From Thermus caliditerrae (GTDB lineage: Bacteria > Deinococcota > Deinococci > Deinococcales > Thermaceae): a DNA stretch of 37,635 nucleotides. This document shows positions 1 to 8,226 of the stretch, piece after piece (the first letter of the stretch is position 1; each line of letters starts with the position of its first letter). Location of the stretch: positions 16,218 through 53,852 of the forward strand of contig NZ_JAKEDT010000003.1 in assembly GCF_021462525.1 (NCBI RefSeq), written 5' to 3'. The notes beneath the pieces were generated by a model, which was given only the letters and a program-made list of their open reading frames with translations, ran no database searches and was not told where the DNA came from. The translations under genes were made by a program, and so were the position numbers.

Positions 1-339
1 GGCGCTCACCAGCACCAGGTCGTGGGCCTTGGCCGTGGCGGCGATCCAGAGGTCGTTGGCCCCTAGGAGCCTCCCCGCCCGCTCCAGGTCCAGGCGAAGC
101 CAGCCGTAAGCCTCGGCCACCCGTTCGTCGATGGGCAGCACCCGCACCAAGCTGGCCAAGCGCTCCACCCGCCTTAGGTTGGCCTCCACCTTGGCGCTCT
201 TCCTGGCCCCGTAGGAGAGTTCACCCAGGGAAACGGCGGAGATGGCCAACCGGGGCTCCCGCCAGGCCCGCTCCACCACCCGGGGATGCCCCTTGAGGTA
301 GGCGATCCAGGCGTTGGTGTCCAAGAGGTAGAGGGTCAC
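1..339 (-). CDS. vapC: VapC-like PIN-domain ribonuclease toxin, 3' end cut by window
   Basis: The visible 113 residues have the PIN-domain layout: an N-terminal LLDTN with acidic Asp7, a GELSYG segment with Glu40, and NDLWIAA with Asp96. These are three of the usual four acidic metal ligands; the fourth, normally just after the VSA at the visible end, lies beyond position 1. VapC toxins are Mg-dependent ribonucleases that cut tRNA or rRNA and are neutralised by a cognate antitoxin. The start is GTG, and its first bases overlap the antitoxin stop by 4 bp (GTGA), so the two are translationally coupled in the usual antitoxin-first order. The family call is firm; the RNA target cannot be read from sequence. 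Confidence 0.85.
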   Translation of the reverse strand, partial: MTLYLLDTNAWIAYLKGHPRVVERAWREPRLAISAVSLGELSYGARKSAKVEANLRRVERLASLVRVLPIDERVAEAYGWLRLDLERAGRLLGANDLWIAATAKAHDLVLVSA

Positions 340-554
340 AGGAGGCCCTCGCGGACTTCCGGCTCCCCCTGAGGCGGACGCTCAAGCTCCCCCTCCCAGC
401 TCCCCGCCAGGGCATAGAACTCCTCCCGGTGCGGCAGGGCGTGGCGTTCCAAAAGCTCGCGAAGGTAGGCGGAGAGACTCATTCCCCGTGCCTCCGCCTG
501 CCGCCTCAGGGCCTCGTAGACCTCTTTGCGCAAGTAGGTGTGCACTTGGGGCAT
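336..554 (-). CDS. vapB: VapB-like antitoxin (ribbon-helix-helix/FitA type)
   Basis: This 72-residue protein begins MPQVHTYLRKEVYEALR and continues with a helix containing MSLSAYLRELLE. That is a short strand followed by two helices, typical of ribbon-helix-helix DNA-binding antitoxins. The acidic C-terminal tail (EEFYALAGSWEGELE) is the part expected to bind and block the toxin. The reading frame is open farther upstream, but this ATG is preceded by a -10 hexamer exactly 6 bp away and the upstream extension reads through the tRNA gene, so the short form is chosen. Its stop overlaps the toxin GTG. It probably represses its own promoter, an inference from family behaviour and from repeats at the promoter. 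Confidence 0.8.
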   Translation of the reverse strand: MPQVHTYLRKEVYEALRRQAEARGMSLSAYLRELLERHALPHREEFYALAGSWEGELERPPQGEPEVREGLL

Positions 555-568
555 ACCCTGAGTATACC
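551..568 (-). promoter_or_regulatory. Leaderless promoter and candidate operator of the toxin-antitoxin pair
   Basis: On the minus strand TATACT (561-566) lies 6 bp before the antitoxin ATG, a leaderless arrangement. A direct repeat GGTATAC (562-568) / GGTATGC (551-557), 11 bp apart, covers the -10 and the start codon and could be an antitoxin binding site. No good -35 was seen. Confidence 0.5.
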
Positions 569-597
569 TAGGCCAAATACATTGGGACCGGAAAGAG

Positions 598-616
598 GGC
601 GGCCCAAGAGGCCGCC
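598..616 (-). terminator. Intrinsic terminator after tRNA-Ser
   Basis: A 7-bp perfect stem GGCGGCC/GGCCGCC with a 5-nt loop lies immediately 3' of the encoded CCA of the tRNA. On the minus strand it is followed by CTCTTTCC, a weak pyrimidine tract. It separates the tRNA/tilS transcript from the toxin-antitoxin operon downstream on the same strand. Confidence 0.7.
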
Positions 617-618
617 TT

Positions 619-710
619 TGGCGGAGGGGGCGGGATTCGAACCCGCGAGGCCCCTTGCGGGGCCTACCGGTTTTCGAGACCGGCCCGTTCAACCGCTCCG
701 GCACCCCTCC
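619..710 (-). tRNA. tRNA-Ser, anticodon CGA
   Basis: This is a 92-nt class II tRNA on the minus strand. The acceptor stem pairs GGAGGGG (704-710) with CCCCTCC (623-629), with discriminator G and an encoded CCA (619-621). The anticodon stem CCGGT/ACCGG carries loop CTCGAAA with anticodon CGA (674-676), which reads UCG serine codons. A long GC-rich variable arm (GGCCCC-GCAA-GGGGCC) is the hallmark of tRNA-Ser. The T arm is GCGGG-TTCGAAT-CCCGC. The first 22 nt of the mature tRNA are also the last 22 nt of the tilS-tadA reading frame, including its stop codon, so the two genes share bases on the same strand. Confidence 0.97.
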
Positions 711-2233
711 CTGAGCCGGGCGAAGAAGTCCTTTAGGAGCTTAGCACACTCCCCCTCCAAGACGCCACCCCGCATCCCGCCCCCCTGGCCAAAGCGGGTG
801 AGGGCCCCTTCCTTCAGGTTCTCCGCCCCGTAGACCACCTCCACCCCGGCCTCCCTCAGGGCGTGGTGGCACATGCGGCAGGGCTCGAGGGTCACGTAAA
901 GCCTCCCTCCCCGCGCCCGCCTGCCCATCCGGCGCAGGAGGAGCATCTCCGCGTGGGCCGTGGGGTCTTGGGTGGCCTCCACCCGGTTGTGGTCGGCATA
1001 GACCTCCTCCCCCACCACCAGCACCGCCCCCACCGGCACCTCCCCCTCCTGGAAGGCCGCCCGGGCCTCCTCTAGGGCCAGGGCCATGAGGCGCTCCTCC
1101 TCAGGGGGCGGGAAGAGGCCCAAAACCTCCAGGACCCGCTTTCCCTCCGCCCGCACGGGCCAAAGCCCCTTGAGCTCCTTGGGCACCCCCTTCTCTGCCA
1201 GGAAGTCCAGGAGGCGCTTCCTCCCGAAGGGCCTTTCCAGGTAGTCCCCCGGCTCCGGCCGGCGGAAGCCCGGGGGCAGGGGCAGCTTGGGCTCAGGGGG
1301 GATGAGGAAGAGGGTGCCCCCCTTGCGCCTTGCGGTGTGCCCGCCCGGGAGGGCGGCAGCCTTGCCCGAAAGGGCCTCCTCCAAAAGGGCGATGAGCCTC
1401 CCCTCGGGCCTGAGGTCCAAGGCCTCCAGCACCCGCCTCAGGGCCCGCCGGCGCAGAACCGGAGGGGCCTCCAAGAGGGGCACCGCCCGGAAGGCGGGCA
1501 CGAAGAAGCGGGGGTCGGGGAGGAGGCGGGCCTCGGCCTCCCCTTCCAGGTGGGCGTCCTCCGCCTCCCGCACCCCGGCGAAGCGGCAAAGGGCCTCCTT
1601 GGCCCGGGGAAAGCGCCCCTCCAGTAGGGGAAAGACCACCAGACGAAGGTAGTTCCGGTCCAGGGCCGGGTCCTGGTTGGAAGGGTCCTCCCGCCACGCT
1701 TCCCCCAGGGCCTTTAGGTACGCCCTTAACTCCTCGCGGCGAAAGGCCAAAAGGGGCCGCACCACCAGCCCCTCCTTTTCCCGGATACCCAGGCTCCGGG
1801 CCGTGCCCTGGAGGAGCTTGAGGAGCACGGTTTCCGCCTGGTCGTCCAGGGTGTGGGCGGTGAGGATGGCCTTGGCCCCCACCCCCTTGGCCACCCGGTG
1901 GAGGAAGGCGTAACGCACCTCCCGGGCCACCGCCTCCAGGTTCTCCCCCCGCCTCTCGGCGATCCTCCCCACCTCCACCCGCTCCCCGAAGAAGGGAAAG
2001 CCGAGCCGCTTCGCCAAGGCCCGCACGAAAGCCAGGTCCTCCCCGCTTTCCGGGCGCAGGGCGTGGTCCAGGTGGGCCACCACCGCCTCCCGCCCGGCCC
2101 GCCGCACCAGGTGGGCCAAGGCCACCGAGTCCCCGCCCCCGGAGACCGCCAGCACCAGGGGGTCCTTGGGAGCCAGCCGGGCGAGCCGCGCGCGAAAGGC
2201 CTCTTCCAGTTCCCCGGGAAGCGCCTCAGGCAA
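689..2233 (-). CDS. tilS: Fused tRNA(Ile)-lysidine synthetase / tRNA adenosine deaminase-like protein (TilS-TadA)
   Basis: The N-terminal half (about 1-370) is TilS, which uses ATP to attach lysine to C34 of tRNA-Ile(CAU). It shows the PP-loop SGGGDS (31-36), the HTLDDQAET segment (127-135), EDPSN (182-186) and RNYLR (193-197). The C-terminal part (about 378-514) is a TadA/cytidine-deaminase domain with HAE zinc/proton residues His427 and Glu429 and PCRMC (Cys452, Cys455). TadA converts A34 to inosine in tRNA-Arg(ACG). The start is TTG with a strong upstream GGAGGTGG on the minus strand, overlapping the previous gene by 8 bp. The final 22 nt, through the TGA, lie inside tRNA-Ser(CGA). I believe similar fusions occur in other Thermus but could not check. 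Confidence 0.93.
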   Translation of the reverse strand: MPEALPGELEEAFRARLARLAPKDPLVLAVSGGGDSVALAHLVRRAGREAVVAHLDHALRPESGEDLAFVRALAKRLGFPFFGERVEVGRIAERRGENLEAVAREVRYAFLHRVAKGVGAKAILTAHTLDDQAETVLLKLLQGTARSLGIREKEGLVVRPLLAFRREELRAYLKALGEAWREDPSNQDPALDRNYLRLVVFPLLEGRFPRAKEALCRFAGVREAEDAHLEGEAEARLLPDPRFFVPAFRAVPLLEAPPVLRRRALRRVLEALDLRPEGRLIALLEEALSGKAAALPGGHTARRKGGTLFLIPPEPKLPLPPGFRRPEPGDYLERPFGRKRLLDFLAEKGVPKELKGLWPVRAEGKRVLEVLGLFPPPEEERLMALALEEARAAFQEGEVPVGAVLVVGEEVYADHNRVEATQDPTAHAEMLLLRRMGRRARGGRLYVTLEPCRMCHHALREAGVEVVYGAENLKEGALTRFGQGGGMRGGVLEGECAKLLKDFFARLREGCRSG

Positions 2234-2618
2234 GCCGGGCCACCTCCGCCTTCAGGGTGGAAAGGCAACAGCGTCCCCGGGGGTTCCTCTGATCGCAGGC
2301 ACAGCGCTTGGCCCTTACCCCCTCCTCCACCTGGGCCACGGGGTCCAGCCCGTGGCTTAGAGCCTCCGCCAGGCCCTCCCTGGTCCAGTCAAAGCAGTAG
2401 CAGATGAGGGAAGCCCCCTTGTCGTAGATGGGAAAGCGCACCTCCTCCAGGGTGTAAACCCCCTCCTGCCCGTAGTAGACCACGGGACAGGCGGGGTCCT
2501 GGCAGAGGTAGTGGGGGCTTTCGGGGTCCAGCCGGGCGAGGGCTTTCCCGGTGAGAAAGTTCTTCACCGTTTTCAGGGGCACCTCGAGGCCCGCCTTGCC
2601 GTCTTGCGGGCATACCAT
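2226..2618 (-). CDS. Cysteine-rich CopZ-like (2Fe-2S)/zinc-binding protein
   Basis: This 130-residue protein opens with MVCPQDGKAGLEV...TVKNFLTG, resembling the N-terminal zinc/iron-sulfur domain of CopZ-type copper chaperones. Its cysteines are clustered: CPQDG, CQDPAC, CYC and RCAC...RCC, the pattern expected for a Zn site plus a [2Fe-2S] centre. It has no heavy-metal-associated domain, so a redox or metal-relay role is more likely than copper delivery alone. The ATG at 2618 is preferred over an upstream in-frame ATG because TATAGT lies 6 bp before it (leaderless). It overlaps tilS-tadA by 8 bp and probably heads that transcript. The substrate is unknown. Confidence 0.7.
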   Translation of the reverse strand: MVCPQDGKAGLEVPLKTVKNFLTGKALARLDPESPHYLCQDPACPVVYYGQEGVYTLEEVRFPIYDKGASLICYCFDWTREGLAEALSHGLDPVAQVEEGVRAKRCACDQRNPRGRCCLSTLKAEVARLA

Positions 2619-2624
2619 GCTTCC

Positions 2625-2643
2625 ACTATAGCGGCGGTATCCT
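2625..2643. promoter_or_regulatory. Divergent leaderless promoters for the CopZ-like and CDGSH genes
   Basis: The minus strand has TATAGT (2625-2630) 6 bp before the ATG at 2618. The plus strand has TATCCT (2638-2643) 6 bp before the ATG at 2650. Both starts fit transcription beginning at the start codon. Recognisable -35 boxes are lacking. Two iron-sulfur-type genes thus share a 31-bp intergenic space. Confidence 0.55.
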
Positions 2644-2649
2644 AACGCC

Positions 2650-2856
2650 ATGAGGATTCGCTTCCGGGAAAACGGCCCCTACGTCCTGGACCTGCCCGAG
2701 GGAACCCCCTTCCGCCTGAACGGGGAGGAGATGCGGCTAGAAAGGGCCAAGCTGGCCCTTTGCCGCTGCGGCCACTCGGAGAGGAAGCCCTTTTGCGACG
2801 GCAGCCACAAGCGGGTGGGCTTCCAAGCGGAGGCCGGGGAGATCGTCCTTCAATAG
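2650..2856 (+). CDS. CDGSH-type iron-sulfur protein (mitoNEET family)
   Basis: This 68-residue protein has the CDGSH ligand set CRCGHSERKPFCDGSH: Cys38, Cys40, Cys49 and His53. Three Cys and one His bind a redox-active [2Fe-2S] cluster in this family. There is a single CDGSH motif and no membrane anchor, so it is a minimal cytosolic member, as known for a Thermus homologue. The biological role in bacteria is not settled; cluster transfer or electron transfer are proposed. It is divergent from the cysteine-rich CopZ-like gene, and its last 7 bp overlap the 3' end of the convergent radical SAM gene. Confidence 0.92.
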   Translation: MRIRFRENGPYVLDLPEGTPFRLNGEEMRLERAKLALCRCGHSERKPFCDGSHKRVGFQAEAGEIVLQ

Positions 2857-3929
2857 AGGAACTCCCGGATGTCGTACCGCGCCCCCCTGAGCCCCAGGCG
2901 GCGCACGGCCCTTTGCCAGCGGCGAACCTCCCCTTCCACGTACTCCAAGGGCTCCAGCCCGAGCCGGGCGTAAGGGGTAGCGGGCTCCTCCTGGAAGGGG
3001 GAGAGGTAGACCACGTCCTCCGGACCGAGGGGAAGCTCGGCAAGGAGGCGGAGGCTCTCCCGGAAATGGGCCTCAGCGTAGGGCTTCCCCCCAGCCCCCA
3101 CCATGAGGATCGCCCCCACCGAAAGCCCCGCCTCCTTCAAGGCCCGCACCAGGGAGAGGGCCTCCTTTGGGTGGCCCGGCTTGTGGAGGAGGGCCAGGAG
3201 GGAGGCGTGCCCCGTCTCTAGGCCCAGGTACACCCGCCTTAAGCCTAGGGCGCGGAGGCGCTCCCACCAGGAAGCCTCCTTCTTCAGGCCGGTGAAGAGG
3301 TCCAGAAAGCCCAGCACGGGCTCCCCAGGAAAGTGGCGCCCCACGACCTCCAGGAGGGGCAGAAGGGGCTCGGAAAGGGCTAAGGCGTTCCCGTCCGCCA
3401 GGAAGACCCCGCGCCGGAGAAGCCTCCCTCTCCCCAGAAGGGCCAGGACGTGCTCCACGTGCTCGGCAAAAGCCTCCGGGGAGCGCTTTTGGAAAGGGCG
3501 GTCCTGGTAGAAGGAACAGAAAGTACAGCGGTTCCAGGTACAGCCCGTGGTGGCCTGGAGGACCACGGAAAGGTAAGCGTCCGGAGGGAGGATGCTTATG
3601 GGCCAGATGTAGGCCAGGCGGTAGGGCGTGGGGTCCAGGAGGGCTTCCGGGATCCAGCGGAGGACCTCTTCCCGCCTCTCCCGGTCCTCCAGGTGGGCCT
3701 CCGCCAAGGCGAGGATCTCCCGGTAAACCCCAAGGGCCTCCTCTTCTGAGAGGCGCCGCCTCCGCCTCTCCCCCTCCCGGTAGCGCAGGTGCAGGCTCCC
3801 GTCCAGGGCCCGCTTGTAGGTGAGCCCCTGGCGGAAGTAGTGGTAGGGCCGCCCCTCCCGGTCCAAGGAGAGGACCCGGTCCCCCAGGGAAAGCACCGTG
3901 GCCTCAGGGCGCAGGAGCTCCACGGGCAC
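2850..3929 (-). CDS. Radical SAM protein of unknown substrate
   Basis: The 359-residue protein carries the cluster motif GCTWNRCTFC with Cys130, Cys135 and Cys138, spaced CX4CX2C rather than the classic CX3CX2C. Further radical SAM hallmarks are the glycine-rich FLADGNALAL region and the RVYLGLETGH segment, followed by KEAGLSVGAILMVG, which fits a TIM-barrel AdoMet site. The N-terminal 100 residues resemble no domain I know, and no B12-binding or SPASM domain is evident. The start is GTG at 3929; a second GTG at 3923 sits 7 bp after TAGGCT and is an alternative leaderless start. It converges on the CDGSH gene with a 7-bp overlap. A functional link to iron-sulfur supply is possible but unproven. 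Confidence 0.8.
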   Translation of the reverse strand: MPVELLRPEATVLSLGDRVLSLDREGRPYHYFRQGLTYKRALDGSLHLRYREGERRRRRLSEEEALGVYREILALAEAHLEDRERREEVLRWIPEALLDPTPYRLAYIWPISILPPDAYLSVVLQATTGCTWNRCTFCSFYQDRPFQKRSPEAFAEHVEHVLALLGRGRLLRRGVFLADGNALALSEPLLPLLEVVGRHFPGEPVLGFLDLFTGLKKEASWWERLRALGLRRVYLGLETGHASLLALLHKPGHPKEALSLVRALKEAGLSVGAILMVGAGGKPYAEAHFRESLRLLAELPLGPEDVVYLSPFQEEPATPYARLGLEPLEYVEGEVRRWQRAVRRLGLRGARYDIREFLY

Positions 3930-3968
3930 CAGCCTACCCCAAGGGGCGTAAGCCCCGGAGCCGTGCCC

Positions 3969-3977
3969 TTACAATAA
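3969..3977. promoter_or_regulatory. -10 element of the APH-like kinase gene, possibly used both ways
   Basis: TACAAT (3970-3975) lies 7 bp before the kinase GTG, a leaderless plus-strand promoter. The overlapping sequence TTACAATAA also reads TATTGT on the minus strand, in a position to serve the divergent radical SAM gene with a leader of about 35 nt. No clear -35 was found on either strand. Confidence 0.5.
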
Positions 3978-3982
3978 GGCCC

Positions 3983-4825
3983 GTGGCGCTTTCGGCCCTA
4001 AAGGGCCTCATCTCGCCGGAAACCTTCGCCCATCTGACCCCCCTGGGCGGCTTTGAGGCCCGGGTGTACACGGACGGGGAGCGGGTCTACAAGGTCTACC
4101 GCCCCTCCGAAGCCCACCTGGCGGCCCTCGAGGCCCGCCGCATGGCCCGGGCAGGCTTAGGAGGCTTTGTCCTGGGGGTGGAGGAGGTGGCGGGGCAGGG
4201 GGTCCTCATCACCCGGCGTTTTCCCGGAAGGCCCTTCCGCCCCGAGGCCTTCGGGCCGAAAACCCTGGCCGCCCTCTCCCACCTTTTCCTCTCCCTCCAC
4301 CGCCTTCCCGAACCAGGGCACGTTTCCCGGGAAGAGCTCCTGGAGAGGCTGGAGCGTTTCGCGGAAAGCCTGTTTGACGTGCCCCAGGCCCTATCCCTGA
4401 TCCAAGCCCTGAGGGGAGAGCTGGACCGGGTTGCGGGGGCGGAGAGGCGCTTTTGCCACCGGGACGCCTGGGCGGGAAACCTCCTCCTGAAGGAGCCCGG
4501 GGGAGAGGGCCCAGAGGTCTTGCTGGTGGATTGGGTGCGCTCGGGGGGCGATGACCCCGCCCGCGACCTGGCCCTCCTCAAGACGGGAAGCCTAGACCTC
4601 CTGGGGGAAGGGGCGGCCCGGGAGGCCCTCTTCCGCCTGGCCCGCTTCTACCCCAAGGAGGTGCGGGCGCGCCTGGCCTTCTACGTCCCCCTCACCTACC
4701 TCCACGACCTCCACTGGTTCCGCACCAAGGCACCCGAAGGCTTCCAAGAAGCCCTGGCGGACAAGCTTCCCCGCGCGCAAAGCTTCTTCCAGGACTGCCT
4801 TTCCCGAGGAAGCCAGACGTGTTAG
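3983..4825 (+). CDS. Aminoglycoside-phosphotransferase-fold kinase (APH family)
   Basis: The 280-residue protein has the kinase-like APH fold. Lys37 (in VYKVYR) probably contacts [14 protein letters not shown] contains catalytic Asp161 and Asn166, and [16 protein letters not shown] supplies metal-binding Asp183. Such proteins phosphorylate small alcohols, sugars or aminoglycosides, and family membership alone does not tell which. The following genes (upp, WecA-type, WecB) suggest a sugar or nucleotide metabolic setting rather than drug resistance, but this is inference. The start is GTG with a leaderless -10, and upp begins 11 bp after its stop. Confidence 0.75.
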   Translation: MALSALKGLISPETFAHLTPLGGFEARVYTDGERVYKVYRPSEAHLAALEARRMARAGLGGFVLGVEEVAGQGVLITRRFPGRPFRPEAFGPKTLAALSHLFLSLHRLPEPGHVSREELLERLERFAESLFDVPQALSLIQALRGELDRVAGAERRFCHRDAWAGNLLLKEPGGEGPEVLLVDWVRSGGDDPARDLALLKTGSLDLLGEGAAREALFRLARFYPKEVRARLAFYVPLTYLHDLHWFRTKAPEGFQEALADKLPRAQSFFQDCLSRGSQTC

Positions 4826-4835
4826 GCTTTTCCGG

Positions 4836-5462
4836 ATGAGGATCACCCTGGTGGACCATCCCCTGGTCCAGCACAAGCTGGCCCACCTAAGGGACAAGCA
4901 CACCGGCGCCAAGGACTTTCGGGAACTCGCCGAGGAGCTCTCCCTCCTCATGGCCTACGAGGCCATGAGGGACCTGGAGCTCACCGAGGCCACCGTGGAA
5001 ACCCCCGTGGCCCCGGCCAGGGTTAGGGTGCTCTCCGGGAAAAAGCTCGCCCTGGTGGCCATCCTCCGGGCTGGGCTCGTCATGGTGGAGGGCATCCTGA
5101 AGCTGGTGCCCCACGCCCGGGTGGGGCACATCGGCCTCTACCGCGACCCCGAGTCCCTGAAGCCCGTGCAGTACTACGCCAAGCTTCCCCCAGACATCGC
5201 CGAGAGACGGGTTTTCCTCCTGGACCCCATGCTGGCCACGGGGGGAAGCGCCAGCCTAGCCCTTTCCCTCCTTAAGGAACGGGGGGCTAAGGGGATAAAG
5301 CTCATGTGCCTCATCGCCGCCCCCGAGGGCCTGGAGCGCATCCGGAAGGGCCACCCGGACACCGAGGTGGTGGTGGCGGCCATCGACCAGCGCCTCAACG
5401 ACCACGGCTACATCGTCCCTGGCCTAGGCGACGCGGGGGACCGCATCTACGGCACGAAATGA
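4836..5462 (+). CDS. upp: Uracil phosphoribosyltransferase
   Basis: Upp converts uracil and PRPP to UMP in pyrimidine salvage. The 208-residue length is normal. The PRPP loop [12 protein letters not shown] (about residues 127-138), the ILRAGLVM segment and the C-terminal [12 protein letters not shown] uracil-binding stretch are all intact. TAGGCT, overlapping the previous stop codon, lies 7 bp before the ATG and may be a weak leaderless -10. The stop overlaps the next gene's ATG as ATGA, so translation of upp and the WecA-type transferase is coupled. The WecA reaction releases UMP, the Upp product, which gives the pairing some metabolic logic. Confidence 0.95.
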   Translation: MRITLVDHPLVQHKLAHLRDKHTGAKDFRELAEELSLLMAYEAMRDLELTEATVETPVAPARVRVLSGKKLALVAILRAGLVMVEGILKLVPHARVGHIGLYRDPESLKPVQYYAKLPPDIAERRVFLLDPMLATGGSASLALSLLKERGAKGIKLMCLIAAPEGLERIRKGHPDTEVVVAAIDQRLNDHGYIVPGLGDAGDRIYGTK

Positions 5463-6544
5463 CCGAGCTTCTGAAGCGCATCGGCGTGGCCGAGCCGACA
5501 GGTACGGGCTGGCTCAGCGTGGCCTTCGCCTTCCTCCTGGCCCTCTTCTTTACCTGGCGCTTCCTCCCCTACGTGCGCCGCTTCGCCCTGAAGGTGGGCT
5601 GGGCCGACCAGCCCAACGAGCGGAGGCTGAACCGGGAGCCCCTGCCCAACGCCGGGGGCCTGGCGGTTTACGCCGGGGTGGTCCTGGCCTTGGTGGTGGC
5701 CGCCTTCCTAAGGCCCATCCTGGTGGAGCAGGTCCTCATCCAAGTCCTCGCCATCCTCCTGGGGGGAGCTTGGCTGGTGCTGGTGGGCTTCATCGACGAC
5801 CAGTTCGGCCTCCCCCCCCTCTTTCGCCTTTTCGTCCAGACCCTCTCGGCCCTCCTCCTCATGGCCGTGGGGGTGCGGTTTGAAGCCGCCTTCGGCACCC
5901 CTTTGGACCCCGCCTTAGGCCTCTTCCTCACCTGGCTTTGGGTGGTGGGCATCACCAACGCCCTGAACCTCATGGACGGGCTGGACGGCCTGGCGGGGGG
6001 CATCGCCTACATCAGCGCCATGAGCCTCCTCTTCGTGAGCGCCCAGTTCCCCTTCTGGGCCGCGGGCACCTTGGTCCTGGCGGCCTTAGCGGGGGCCTCC
6101 TTGGGCTTTTTGCGCCACAACCTCCACCCGAGCCGCATCATCCTGGGGGACGCGGGGGCTTACTTCCTGGGCTACACCCTGGCGGCCACCGCCCTTCTTG
6201 GCAACCTGAAGCTCACCACCTTCCTGGGCCTGTTGCCCCCGGCGCTTTTCCTCCTCCTGCCCATCCTGGACACCACCCAGGTGGTGGTGCGGAGGCTTCT
6301 CCGGGGCCAAAACCCCCTCGCCACCCCGGGCAAGGACCACATCCACCACCGCCTCCTGGCCCGGGGGCTTTCCCAGAGGCGGGTGGCCTTCGTCTTGTGG
6401 GGGCTCGCCCTCCTCTTCAACCTCTCAGCCATGGCCTACCTGGGCATGCCCCAGGAGGCCATCCTCGCCAGCCTGAGCACCACCCTGCTCGGCCTGGCCT
6501 GGGTTACCTACCGCAGGATGCGGGCCCTGGGGAAGGAGGAGTAG
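5459..6544 (+). CDS. Undecaprenyl-phosphate GlcNAc/MurNAc-1-phosphate transferase family (WecA/TagO-like)
   Basis: This 361-residue polytopic membrane protein of the MraY/WecA superfamily transfers a sugar-1-phosphate from a UDP-sugar to undecaprenyl phosphate, releasing UMP. Visible signatures are DQPNERRLN and PNAGG near the N terminus, the catalytic [35 protein letters not shown] and the cytoplasmic KDHIHHRLL. The HIHH form points to WecA/TagO, not MraY, so it probably initiates a surface polysaccharide or teichoic-type polymer with GlcNAc-1-P. The ATG at 5459 overlaps the upp stop; in-frame extensions further upstream run through upp and are not credible. wecB lies two genes on, consistent with a shared surface-glycan pathway. 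Confidence 0.9.
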   Translation: MTELLKRIGVAEPTGTGWLSVAFAFLLALFFTWRFLPYVRRFALKVGWADQPNERRLNREPLPNAGGLAVYAGVVLALVVAAFLRPILVEQVLIQVLAILLGGAWLVLVGFIDDQFGLPPLFRLFVQTLSALLLMAVGVRFEAAFGTPLDPALGLFLTWLWVVGITNALNLMDGLDGLAGGIAYISAMSLLFVSAQFPFWAAGTLVLAALAGASLGFLRHNLHPSRIILGDAGAYFLGYTLAATALLGNLKLTTFLGLLPPALFLLLPILDTTQVVVRRLLRGQNPLATPGKDHIHHRLLARGLSQRRVAFVLWGLALLFNLSAMAYLGMPQEAILASLSTTLLGLAWVTYRRMRALGKEE

Positions 6545-6547
6545 AAT
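6542..6547 (+). promoter_or_regulatory. Leaderless -10 for the Uma2-like gene, overlapping the previous stop codon
   Basis: TAGAAT includes the TAG stop of the WecA-type gene and is followed by 6 bp and a GTG start. It may allow the Uma2-like gene and wecB to be transcribed separately from upp. No -35 match was seen. Confidence 0.45.
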
Positions 6548-6553
6548 GGGTCC

Positions 6554-7107
6554 GTGGTCAAGCGCCTCCGCCGCTTCTCAGCTGAGGAATACCACCGCCT
6601 CGCGCAAGCGGGCGTCCTCCAGGAGGACGAGCCCGTGGAACTGATTCGGGGGGAGATCCTCGAGATGAGCCCCATCGGAAGCCGTCATGCCGCCGTGGTC
6701 AACCGCCTGGCCCGGTTCTTCATCCGCGCCCTCGAGGACGAAGCCCTCGTCAGCGTGCAAAACCCCCTCCGCCTGGGGCCCGACTCCGAACCGCAACCCG
6801 ACCTGGCCCTCCTCCGGCCGAAGGAGGACGACTACGCCACCCGCCTGCCTCAAGAACAGGACGTCCTCCTCCTGGTGGAGGTGGCCGAGGCCTCCTTGGC
6901 CTATGACCTCGAGGTCAAACTCCCCCTTTACGCCTCCCACGGCATCCCCGAGGTCTGGGTGGTGGACCTGGGGCAAGGACGGGTCCGGGTCTTCCGCAAC
7001 CCTAAGGGACGAGCCTACCGGGAGAGCCTGACGGCGGGCCCTGCGGACACCTTATCCCCCCTGCTCCTCCCGAACGTCGCCCTTCCCTTGGAGAAGATCC
7101 TCCTCCC

Positions 7108-7111
<4 letters not shown>
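6554..7111 (+). CDS. Uma2-family (DUF820) PD-(D/E)xK nuclease-like protein
   Basis: The 185-residue protein matches the Uma2/DUF820 family: an N-terminal [32 protein letters not shown] with Glu29 and His45, then PQPDLALL (Asp83), [18 protein letters not shown] (Glu109, Lys122) and [13 protein letters not shown]. The Asp-Glu-X-Lys geometry is that of a restriction-endonuclease fold, and the key residues are intact. The family is very abundant in cyanobacteria and Thermus, and its function is unsettled. The start is GTG with a leaderless -10. Its stop overlaps the wecB ATG (ATGA). Its place between two polysaccharide genes looks like an insertion into the operon and gives no hint of a shared function. 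Confidence 0.85.

Positions 7112-8200
<1,089 letters not shown>

Positions 8201-8226
<26 letters not shown>

Noticed and set aside
4436..4540. Aminoglycoside resistance gene
   Set aside because: The APH fold alone does not imply drug modification, and its operon setting is metabolic, so only a generic kinase call is made.
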